From NCBI GenBank assembly GCA_964449675.1, contig CAYVAR010000015.1, forward strand, positions 1-32,839: 32,839 nt of DNA. The letters are read 5' to 3'. This stretch comes from CAYVAR01 sp964449675. GTDB taxonomy: Bacteria; Patescibacteriota; Microgenomatia; UBA10105; UBA927. A model generated the notes under the pieces. That model was given only the letters and a program-made list of their open reading frames with translations. It did not search any database and was not told where the DNA came from. Both the position numbers and the translations under genes were made by a program. Position 1 is the stretch's first letter. Every line of letters begins with the position of its first letter. Positions 1-5,809 of this stretch are shown here, piece by piece.

Positions 1-45
1 ATAGGTTTACTTAACAAAGGAGTTTATCAGAAAAAGAAGAAGAAG

Positions 46-67
46 TCAAAAAACTATGGGGTATTTT
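46..67. repeat. TA-island direct repeat, copy 1
   Basis: First of three direct copies of a 22-bp sequence with core CAAAAAACTATGGGGTA. It lies about 22 bp past the stop of the MNT gene, so it marks the 3' side of the HEPN/MNT module. The other copies are at 822-843 (identical) and 1695-1716 (one mismatch). Nothing else is seen in positions 1-89. Confidence 0.85.
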
Positions 68-89
68 ACGTTTTTTTAATCACTCACTT

Positions 90-413
90 TCAAGTTACAT
101 CGATCCCATATCGGCGAATTTCTGCCGCAAGCGGATCCCACGGATCGGCAAGCTCTTCGGGAGAGAACGGATGCGGCTCAATACGCAAATCAATCGCATC
201 AACAAATCCGCTAAGCATCACCCGCTCTGCATGCGGATCATGGCCTAACGTAGGAGAAACCACCGCCACATCAATATCACTCCATGGTTTGTTCTTGCCG
301 GTCGCGTATGAGCCAAAAACAATCATGCGATCTACTGGTATCGATTTGGCTACAACATCAAAGTAAGAATGTAAAAATCTTGCTATAGCAGGATTTATTT
401 TTTTTTGAGCCAT
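90..413 (-). CDS. MNT-type nucleotidyltransferase (antitoxin of HEPN/MNT pair)
   Basis: A 107-residue minimal nucleotidyltransferase. The signature is visible as GSYATG (residues 34-39) followed by SDID (45-48), the glycine-serine loop and metal-binding aspartates of the pol-beta superfamily. In known HEPN/MNT modules the MNT partner neutralises the HEPN RNase, in characterised cases by adenylylating it; that role is inferred here from pairing. I chose the ATG at 413, which overlaps the HEPN stop by 19 nt; a TTG at 443 would add ten residues with no family likeness. It is co-translated with the upstream HEPN gene and followed by repeat copy 1. Confidence 0.88.
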   Translation of the reverse strand: MAQKKINPAIARFLHSYFDVVAKSIPVDRMIVFGSYATGKNKPWSDIDVAVVSPTLGHDPHAERVMLSGFVDAIDLRIEPHPFSPEELADPWDPLAAEIRRYGIDVT

Positions 414-778
414 AGTAGTAGTTCCTTTACACGTCCAAACCAAAGCGTGGCAAACACTACTGTCGCTTTCTTATAAAACTTCTGCTTGTAATCATCATAC
501 CGAGCAGCAATATTGAACTTATCTACCTCGCGGAGCCATAACCGTTGTTCTTCTGTTGTGACCAATCCGGAAATTTCTGCTAAACGGAGCAAATCATGTA
601 TCGGCAATGGTGGCTTGTTGGTAGCTACTACAATTTTTGCCTTCAACATTTTTTCAATCGCCAGATGGCAAAAGTATAGTGCATGATGGTACCGCTTGGC
701 ATCCATAAGCGCTTGGGCTGTTGCCAGGGCATCATCTGCTCCCTCACGCCAATATTTCGCCACATCTTGTGCGGTCAT
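395..778 (-). CDS. HEPN domain protein (toxin partner of MNT)
   Basis: A 127-residue all-helical protein of the HEPN type usually paired with MNT nucleotidyltransferases. The N-terminal helices (YHHALYFCHLAIEKMLKA) and the FNIAARYDDYK segment match the family pattern. HEPN proteins of TA systems are usually RNases. The classical RX4-6H motif is not obvious, so activity is uncertain. It is the first gene of a two-gene operon. Its promoter has an extended -10 (TGATATAAT on the minus strand) ending 6 nt before the ATG, so the mRNA is probably leaderless. Confidence 0.85.
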   Translation of the reverse strand: MTAQDVAKYWREGADDALATAQALMDAKRYHHALYFCHLAIEKMLKAKIVVATNKPPLPIHDLLRLAEISGLVTTEEQRLWLREVDKFNIAARYDDYKQKFYKKATVVFATLWFGRVKELLLWLKKK

Positions 779-784
779 GAAATG

Positions 785-793
785 ATTATATCA
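785..793 (-). promoter_or_regulatory. Promoter of HEPN/MNT operon (extended -10)
   Basis: Minus-strand TGATATAAT, a consensus -10 with the TG extension, ends 6 nt before the HEPN ATG. No good -35 is visible. The spacing predicts a leaderless transcript. Confidence 0.6.
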
Positions 794-821
794 TCATCCT
801 ATTTATTGGATACATGTTTTC

Positions 822-843
822 TCAAAAAACTATGGGGTATTTT
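822..843. repeat. TA-island direct repeat, copy 2
   Basis: Identical over 22 bp to copy 1 at 46-67. It lies between the HEPN promoter and the stop codon of the PIN gene (18 bp past the stop on the minus strand), so it marks the 3' side of the antitoxin/PIN module. Confidence 0.85.
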
Positions 844-861
844 TTGGTACGATGGACTTCA

Positions 862-1278
862 TTATTTCCATTCAGACAGCCAAGTGATGTGCGGGGAGAT
901 TGACTTTTTATGATGTTTGTAATCGGCGGTTATAAGCGGCACGTTTTCTTCTATGGCTAAAGAGATAAAAACTGCGTCATAACTTGCCACCTTGTGATCA
1001 TACATGATCTTGACGATGCGTTCAGTTTGGTCAACGTCTAAAAACTTTGTACAAAGGTTTTTCAATGACCGGACAGACTCCAAACACAACGTTTGATCAA
1101 GTTTTTTTCCCAAATATAAAACATTCGCGAGTTCTAAAATAATAATTGTGGGACAAATGAGAGAAAGTTTCCCTTCACTACACGCTTCAAGGAGACGAAA
1201 AGCTTGTTTCAGATCTCCTTCTTTTTCCTGTGCGTACCACTTCGTCACCACCGAAGTATCAACGATTATGCTCCTCAT
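862..1278 (-). CDS. PIN-domain RNase toxin (VapC-like)
   Basis: A 138-residue PIN domain. The acidic metal-binding set is visible: D7 in IIVDTS, E49 in ILELANVL, D101 in SYDAVFISLA and D119 in LITADYKH. VapC toxins are Mg-dependent endoribonucleases that cut tRNA or rRNA; the exact target here is unknown. Length is normal. The ATG at 1278 overlaps the upstream antitoxin by 20 nt, showing a coupled TA operon. The antitoxin does not resemble classical VapB. Repeat copy 2 follows the gene. Confidence 0.88.
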   Translation of the reverse strand: MRSIIVDTSVVTKWYAQEKEGDLKQAFRLLEACSEGKLSLICPTIIILELANVLYLGKKLDQTLCLESVRSLKNLCTKFLDVDQTERIVKIMYDHKVASYDAVFISLAIEENVPLITADYKHHKKSISPHITWLSEWK

Positions 1279-1579
1279 AATAGTCTTTCGTACGCATTCT
1301 ATCCCTTTCCCGTATTAACCACTCTGTTGCTGACAAAGTACCTTTCCTGGATTTATATTTTTTGGCAACACTTTTAAAAAAAGCTGCAGCTTCTTTTCTT
1401 TTTTGCTTTTTTTCCTGCGGAGAATCCAATCTCACCACTTTAAAAATGAAGTCTTGTCCTCGTAATACCTTCACCTCTGGATATTTCTCCAATAAATTTG
1501 TTAAGGAATCTATGTCTTGACGAATCTGCGTGATAGAGATGACATTTGGTAGAGCATCAGAGATGTGTTGTGTCTGCAT
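1259..1579 (-). CDS. Antitoxin of PIN toxin, unclassified
   Basis: A 106-residue protein just upstream of and overlapping the PIN toxin. The N-terminus (VISITQIRQDIDSLTNLLEKYPEVKVLRG) looks like a short Phd/YefM-like dimerisation fold, and the C-terminus (about 55-106) is very charged and probably disordered, as in antitoxins that wrap a toxin. The family assignment is weak; the antitoxin role is inferred from position. A good sigma70-like promoter lies directly upstream, 8 nt from the ATG. TA antitoxins commonly repress their own promoter. Confidence 0.7.
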   Translation of the reverse strand: MQTQHISDALPNVISITQIRQDIDSLTNLLEKYPEVKVLRGQDFIFKVVRLDSPQEKKQKRKEAAAFFKSVAKKYKSRKGTLSATEWLIRERDRMRTKDYYEEHNR

Positions 1580-1587
1580 ATCTCCAC

Positions 1588-1616
1588 ATACTATCAGAAA
1601 GTATTATTTTTGTCAA
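1588..1616 (-). promoter_or_regulatory. Promoter of antitoxin/PIN operon
   Basis: Minus-strand TTGACA, 17-bp spacer, TAGTAT, then 8 nt to the antitoxin ATG. This is a near-consensus sigma70-like promoter with a very short or absent leader. Confidence 0.75.
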
Positions 1617-1694
1617 GAAAAATCGTAAGAAGAATAGTACGTTGTATCGCCGACCGGAAAATAGACGGGGTCACTAGATGAAACAGACGTATTG

Positions 1695-1716
1695 TCAAAA
1701 AACTATGGAGTATTTT
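1695..1716. repeat. TA-island direct repeat, copy 3
   Basis: Matches copies 1 and 2 at 21 of 22 positions (one G to A). It overlaps the last codons and stop of the AbrB-linked PIN gene, so that protein's C-terminal KNTP is encoded by the repeat. Confidence 0.85.
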
Positions 1717-2128
1717 TTAGCACTTTTGAAGGATCGGCTATGAGCAGTCCTGGTATCTTCTGAAATTCTTTATCATATGTGCAAAGTGTCACTCCCTTGC
1801 TCACCTGGGTGGCTACCAGACAATCAGCGAGCTTCACTCCGGTTTTTCGCCATAATTCAAGTGCTTTTTTCGTATCAATCATATTGACCATCGTGATATT
1901 GCGTATGGTTGCGATCTCCATGAGCGCACTCTGTACTCGTGCGTTAGAAAATTTATACTGCCGATTCAAGACAAAATAACACTCGAGAAGGATAATAGGT
2001 GAGGTGTATGGTCGAAGTGTTCCCTGATCAATGAGTTTAAAAAGAGAGACGCAATGACTATATTTCTCCTCATTATCCGAAACGAAATACCGAAGAAAAA
2101 TATTTGAATCGAGAAATATGGTATTCAT
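1703..2128 (-). CDS. PIN-domain RNase toxin (VapC-like), AbrB-linked
   Basis: A 141-residue PIN domain with D7 (FLDSNI), E49 (LLECYF), D102 (KLADCLVA) and D119 (CTYDKEF) at the expected places for the metal site. It is a likely VapC-type endoribonuclease. It is not a recent duplicate of the PIN gene at 862-1278, since the sequences are clearly different. Its ATG overlaps the antitoxin stop as ATGA, giving translational coupling. The stop codon lies inside repeat copy 3. Confidence 0.88.
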   Translation of the reverse strand: MNTIFLDSNIFLRYFVSDNEEKYSHCVSLFKLIDQGTLRPYTSPIILLECYFVLNRQYKFSNARVQSALMEIATIRNITMVNMIDTKKALELWRKTGVKLADCLVATQVSKGVTLCTYDKEFQKIPGLLIADPSKVLKNTP

Positions 2129-2355
2129 CGAGAGTAATCAATATAATCTCGTATGTTCTCTACTGGAATTGGATGTTTCACCCGAAATGCTCCAGCCAAC
2201 GCAAGGATCCCCTTCCCTTTTCTCTTCTCGATGACTATTTTCCCTTTATCCGCACGCATGACGACCGGCCCATGCGTCAGGAATCCGGCTTTTTCGCGTA
2301 TTGCCTTGGGCAGATGTATTTGAAATTTTGGCGTGATTGTCGCAATCGTTTGCAT
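2125..2355 (-). CDS. AbrB/MazE-type antitoxin
   Basis: A 76-residue SpoVT/AbrB swapped-hairpin DNA-binding protein. The pattern TITPKFQIHLPKAIREKAGF near the N-terminus is typical, followed by KIVIEKRKGKG. It should bind its own operator and neutralise the PIN protein encoded downstream. I chose the ATG at 2355; the TTG at 2394 lies within the -35 TTGACA and cannot be the start. Two copies of ATAGCAATAC 17 bp apart cover the promoter and start codon and are a likely operator. Confidence 0.85.
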   Translation of the reverse strand: MQTIATITPKFQIHLPKAIREKAGFLTHGPVVMRADKGKIVIEKRKGKGILALAGAFRVKHPIPVENIRDYIDYSR

Positions 2356-2394
2356 AGCAATACCAACTCTATAGCAATACAAACTATTTGTCAA
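2354..2394 (-). promoter_or_regulatory. Promoter and putative operator of AbrB/PIN operon
   Basis: On the minus strand: TTGACA (2389-2394), 17-bp spacer, TAGAGT (2366-2371), 10 nt to the ATG. The plus-strand 10-mer ATAGCAATAC occurs at 2354-2363 and 2371-2380, exactly 17 bp apart. It brackets the -10 and touches the start codon, as expected of an autorepressor site. Confidence 0.6.
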
Positions 2395-2410
2395 TACGAT
2401 GACAGTCTTA

Positions 2411-2482
2411 TTACTTCATTTCGTGGAGAATTCTCTTGAGGGCAACGATGAAGGCAGCAGTGGCAAATCTGTCATGTAAATT
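2411..2482 (-). pseudogene. Remnant of glutamate dehydrogenase 3' end
   Basis: The minus strand reads RFATAAFIVALKRILHEMK-stop, matching the last residues of the intact dehydrogenase (RTAAFVVALKRVLHEMK-stop at 3475). The last 51 nt align without gaps, 43 identical by my count. The match ends at the TAA; sequence beyond is unrelated. It is not a target-site duplication, since the copies are diverged. With the intact gene it brackets the AbiE pair. Confidence 0.9.
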
Positions 2483-2498
2483 TTTACAATAGCACCCA

Positions 2499-3168
2499 TC
2501 ACTTAAAAATCTTTCCTTCCAATTTCTTTACCTCGGCGAGAAAAAAATCAATCATCGCGGCCCGGTCAAGCGGGATAAGCATGAGTGGAAACTCTGTTGC
2601 TTCCAAAACACGCGTCAACTTAACCCCTAATGCAACACCTATCCTGAAACGTAAAAGGGTAAAATTTATCATTGAGCCGCTCATATACCTGACCAAGCGA
2701 AATTCCCTGAAAGGTAAGGATGCAATATAAGTCAACATAGTCACGGGCTCGGAGTCGATCCGAAAGCGTATAGAGCTTATTTAAGGCAATGTCAAAGACA
2801 CTGTCAATCCGCAGGCCTTTCACAAGTGTCCCTTGCTCTACGGGACGGTACGGAAAGTTAACGAAATCGACCTTCAGTGTGGTATTGTCCATAAACGTAA
2901 GGTAAAAAAATACCATCCCGGGATGTTCCTGCTCTTTAATATCTTTAATGTTGAGTCGTTTGAGGTTGTTGGCAAAAAATAAACGCAAGTCAGGAAGAGA
3001 AACCTCCGATTCAGTGAAAAAATCCAAATCCTCTGAAAGACGATGACGCAGATGAAACGCCGTAAGCGCAGTACCACCCGTTAAGTAAAACCATCGGGTT
3101 ATCGACTGATCGTTCTGGGCGCATTCCACCACCGCAGATTGGTTGGGAGTGAGTATCGTTTGCCCCAT
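2499..3168 (-). pseudogene. AbiEii/AbiGii-type nucleotidyltransferase toxin, frameshifted
   Basis: Family motifs are clear in the first part: GGTALTAFHLRHRLSEDLDFF (the NTase motif), KVDFVNFP, and KLYTLSDRLRARDYVDLYCI. AbiEii toxins are nucleotidyltransferases of type IV TA and abortive-infection systems. The frame from 3168 stops at 2620 after FYPFTFQDRCCIRG. A second frame to 2499 supplies a typical C-terminus (FPLMLIPLDRAAMIDFFLAEVKKLE). Joining them near 2645 needs a +1 shift, consistent with one extra base in the TTTTACCCTTTT region. It may be decay, sequencing error or programmed frameshifting; decay or error is simplest. Confidence 0.82.
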
Positions 3169-3365
3169 AAGAGAAACTCCATTACCCGACGTCGATAAGG
3201 GTCGATTTCTTCACTGATTTGTGGCCAAAGCTCCATGACTTCTTTACGATCCAACTTTTCGCCCTGAAGATCATAATTAATCATCTGCACCAGCCGCCAA
3301 CGACGATATTTCTCCGGATCCTGCCTTTTCATAGCTTCCTCATCTATATGCGACCAGTTGTACAT
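3099..3365 (-). CDS. Putative antitoxin/partner of AbiEii-like toxin
   Basis: An 88-residue protein overlapping the start of the AbiEii-like gene by 70 nt. It is rich in charged residues and Trp (HIDEEAMKRQDPEKYRRWRLVQMINY, VMELWPQISEEIDPYRRRVMEFLLWG). It is not the usual AbiEi winged-helix protein. Its role as antitoxin is inferred from order and overlap only. I chose the ATG at 3365, 6 nt after an extended -10; a start at 3407 would include the promoter. It is cargo inserted at the gdhA 3' end. Confidence 0.65.
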   Translation of the reverse strand: MYNWSHIDEEAMKRQDPEKYRRWRLVQMINYDLQGEKLDRKEVMELWPQISEEIDPYRRRVMEFLLWGKRYSLPTNLRWWNAPRTISR

Positions 3366-3371
3366 ATGGGT

Positions 3372-3380
3372 AGTATAGCA
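3372..3380 (-). promoter_or_regulatory. Promoter of AbiE-type pair (extended -10)
   Basis: Minus-strand TGCTATACT, ending 6 nt before the ATG at 3365. The -35 is poor. A leaderless mRNA is predicted. Confidence 0.6.
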
Positions 3381-3474
3381 CAGCGTCCAATTTTCTTGGG
3401 CATTCAAGTCCTGATACCTACACCTCGTAAGGGATTTACTGGTATTAATGAGATGTCGTTGAAATAATGGAGGT

Positions 3475-4854
3475 TTACTTCATTTCGTGGAGAACTCGTT
3501 TGAGAGCGACGACGAAGGCGGCGGTGCGAAGGGACGTACCGGCTGGTGCATCCCGTAAATCAGTTTTGTGCGTTTGCGCAGCATCCCATACGGATGAGGT
3601 CGCACGTTCCATCTTATTTTTTAGCTTTTTATTCACCTGTTCTTTGGTCCAGTGTTCGTTTTTAAGATTTTGCATCCATTCAAACGCAGACACCGTGACT
3701 CCACCACTATTACTTAATATGTCAGGAATCACGGTCACTCCTTTTTTGAAAAGTATTGCGTCTGCCTCTGGCGTCGTTGGGCCATTGGCCATCTCTAACA
3801 CAACCTTAGCTTGAATCTTAGATGCGTTTTCTTTTGTGATGACATTTTCTAAAGCTGCGGGGACTAATATATCAACCGGTAACTCTAGTAATGCGTCATT
3901 ACTTATCGGCCGACCTTTTGACAAATCACATACAGAACCTGAACAATAACAGCCAGCCAGATACCCATTTTTTCGCTTGCACTCAAGTGTTAATTGCGGA
4001 TTGACACCATCTGGGACGTATATGGCTCCATGACTATCTGAAACCGCAACAACTTTAATCCCGGCCTCAACAAGGAATTTCGTCATGTTATATCCGACAT
4101 TCCCAAAACCCATCACCGCCGCAGTCAATTTCTCTTGTTTCTTGTCACGTGTCGCTTGTCTCATTTTTGCAAGCACTGCTCGCAAAACATAGAGTCCTCC
4201 GAGTCCCGTCGCCTCTTCCCTCCCTTCGCTTCCACCATCTTTGATAGATTTTCCTGTGAATGTAGCCTTTAATTTCCCAATCTCTTTACTTTGAACTTTG
4301 AACTTTGAACTTTGAACTCGGACGTACTCGTCCGTCATCCACCCCATAATCATCCCATTGGTATTTACATCAGGAGCAGGCACATCGCGGTCAGGGCCGA
4401 TAGAGTCTGCTATGGCTCGTGCATAGCCGCGAGACAACGCTTCAAGTTCTTTTTCGGAAAGTTTTTTGGGATCAACAATAACTCCGCCTTTCCCACCGCC
4501 AAAGGGGATATCAACGACCGCGGCCTTGATCGTCATCCAAAACGCAAGAGCTTTCACCTCGTTCAGATCTACCTGTGGATGGAAACGAATGCCCCCTTTA
4601 TACGGTCCGCGGGCATTGTTGTACTGTACCCGGTATCCTTGAAAAATCTGAAGTGATCCGTCATCCATGTGCACGGGAATAGTAACATTGAGAATTCTCT
4701 GCGGCTGCTTAAGGATTTCTAGCTTTTGTTCTAGTCTTTTTTGGTCATTGGGATCTGCCTGTCCCGAATCTTTCCGAGGGAGGATTTGGGATTTGAGCAA
4801 AAGCTTCGCTTTTGCTAACTGCTCCATCGCATGTTCAAAAGGATTATCTTTCAT
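3475..4854 (-). CDS. gdhA: Glutamate dehydrogenase (Glu/Leu/Phe/Val family)
   Basis: Oxidative deamination of glutamate or the reverse, with NAD(P). Visible motifs: GGIRFHP, the catalytic-lysine region PFGGGKGGV, PAPDVNTNGMIMGWM, and the Rossmann segment AAVMGFGNVGYN. The 459 residues exceed the usual length of about 415. Two repeat insertions explain most of the excess: residues 21-38 (KSQILPRKDSGQADPNDQ) and about 179-188 (a TTGAACT array translated as QSSKFKVQS). Both keep the frame, and the core motifs are intact, so the enzyme may still work. A possible promoter TTTACA-16-TAGGAT lies 8 nt before the ATG. Confidence 0.93.
   Translation of the reverse strand: MKDNPFEHAMEQLAKAKLLLKSQILPRKDSGQADPNDQKRLEQKLEILKQPQRILNVTIPVHMDDGSLQIFQGYRVQYNNARGPYKGGIRFHPQVDLNEVKALAFWMTIKAAVVDIPFGGGKGGVIVDPKKLSEKELEALSRGYARAIADSIGPDRDVPAPDVNTNGMIMGWMTDEYVRVQSSKFKVQSKEIGKLKATFTGKSIKDGGSEGREEATGLGGLYVLRAVLAKMRQATRDKKQEKLTAAVMGFGNVGYNMTKFLVEAGIKVVAVSDSHGAIYVPDGVNPQLTLECKRKNGYLAGCYCSGSVCDLSKGRPISNDALLELPVDILVPAALENVITKENASKIQAKVVLEMANGPTTPEADAILFKKGVTVIPDILSNSGGVTVSAFEWMQNLKNEHWTKEQVNKKLKNKMERATSSVWDAAQTHKTDLRDAPAGTSLRTAAFVVALKRVLHEMK
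4291..4334. repeat. Heptamer array plus hairpin inside gdhA
   Basis: Four perfect copies of TTGAACT (4291-4318) directly followed by a perfect hairpin CGGACG-TACT-CGTCCG (4319-4334). The array adds residues reading QSSKFKVQS between the conserved DEY and the FTGK segment of the enzyme. Confidence 0.9.
4741..4816. repeat. Nested repeat insertion inside gdhA
   Basis: TTGGTCATTGGGAT (4741-4754) and TTGGGATTT (4786-4794) are the two ends of the array element found intact in nnrD and recF. They are split by about 30 bp holding CTTTCCGAGGG (second element, also in recF). A perfect hairpin AGCAAAAGC-TTC-GCTTTTGCT (4796-4816) lies 1 bp beyond the array. Confidence 0.88.
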
Positions 4855-4898
4855 AGATTTCTATCCTACACCAAATTTTTTATTTGTAAATCAGGAAA

Positions 4899-5684
4899 TC
4901 AATAAAATAACTCTGATTTTATTTGCTCCTCAGGTACACTTTTTTCAACAAGTTGTTTCCTCATGTCATATATCATCTCTCGATTACCGCAGAGGTAAAA
5001 TTCAGATTGAGTAAAGTTAGCCTCTTCTTTCGTCACAAAGTCCGTCACACGGCCAACTCTCCCCTGCCACGTGCCGGTCGGCTGAGAAACAATTCTGATA
5101 AATAAAAAATTCGGATGCACTTTTGAAAGCGTCTCAAACTGTTGATCCCAAAACATGTTTTCTTCATGCCGTACTCCCCAATAGAGAGAGACCATCGCGG
5201 GTGACGCGGGTCGGGGGTCCCCCGCGAAGGGGTCCCCTTGTGGGTATTCGTGGGGGAATACCCGCGGCAGGACCCGCTGTTTATCTGACAAGCAATCGAG
5301 AATCATACTTCGGACGGCGGAGATTCCTGTCCCGGTTGCGACGAATACTTTTTTTTGAGGACTTTCTTTATCCACCACAAATCGCCCAAGTGGCGCAAGG
5401 AGAGCAATCTGGTCTCCTTTTTTAAGACTCATAAGCCATGTAGAACCAGGCCCCATGGGAGTAGCATCGACACACGTTTCTAAATATGGAATCTCGAGAG
5501 GTACCGACGCAAAAGAATAATTGCGGCGAATCGTTTGCTCGATGATAAAGGATCCATGCTGTCCTGCGATAAAAGAAAAATTGTTTGGATCGGTCATTTG
5601 AAACCGAATATTATAAACTGCACCATCAAGATGAGTCACGGATATAACGGTAGCACTACATTTCTGGGGAATTGGGAATAGCAT
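4899..5684 (-). CDS. Ferredoxin-NADP reductase-like FAD oxidoreductase
   Basis: A 261-residue FNR-fold protein. The FAD-binding motif is RRNYSFAS (RxYSxAS type), the pyridine-nucleotide site starts at VFVATGTGISAVRSMI, and FYLCGNREMIYDMRKQL is the typical C-terminal motif. It should shuttle electrons between NAD(P)H and an unknown partner (ferredoxin, flavodoxin or thioredoxin system). Residues about 136-160 (RVLPRVFPHEYPQGDPFAGDP) are not family-like and are encoded by a GC-rich palindromic insertion. It is divergent from the ATPase gene at 5810. Confidence 0.88.
   Translation of the reverse strand: MLFPIPQKCSATVISVTHLDGAVYNIRFQMTDPNNFSFIAGQHGSFIIEQTIRRNYSFASVPLEIPYLETCVDATPMGPGSTWLMSLKKGDQIALLAPLGRFVVDKESPQKKVFVATGTGISAVRSMILDCLSDKQRVLPRVFPHEYPQGDPFAGDPRPASPAMVSLYWGVRHEENMFWDQQFETLSKVHPNFLFIRIVSQPTGTWQGRVGRVTDFVTKEEANFTQSEFYLCGNREMIYDMRKQLVEKSVPEEQIKSELFY
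5206..5277. repeat. GC-rich composite palindrome inside FNR-like gene
   Basis: Outer arms GCGGGTC (5206-5212) and GACCCGC (5271-5277) enclose an inner hairpin GGGTATTC-GTGGGG-GAATACCC (5242-5263) and two direct GGGGTCCCC copies. It reads through in frame. Confidence 0.88.
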
Positions 5685-5809
5685 AAATATCTTTGGTCAG
5701 GATTGATCGGAGTAATATTCCTTCTCACTTAATCAACTCTACTTTTCTCATTATACTTCATATATTTCTTTTCCCGTACTCTCTTTCGTGGTATGCTTTT
5801 GCTATTACC

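Noticed and set aside
1645..1675. Third copy of the dispersed CCGACCGGAA element
   Set aside because: Only about 10-12 bp of the core match and the arms are absent; too weak to list.
46..1716. Calling the TA array a true integron
   Set aside because: No integrase gene or attI is in the window, and the 22-bp repeat lacks the folded attC architecture; only the layout is similar.
4291..4318. Tandem repeats considered as a CRISPR array
   Set aside because: Units are 7 bp with no unique spacers, and no cas genes are present.
5693..5809. N-terminal membrane segment of the ATPase from a TTG start
   Set aside because: The hydrophobic run is translated promoter-like AT-rich DNA; the ATG at 5810 gives a family-like N-terminus.
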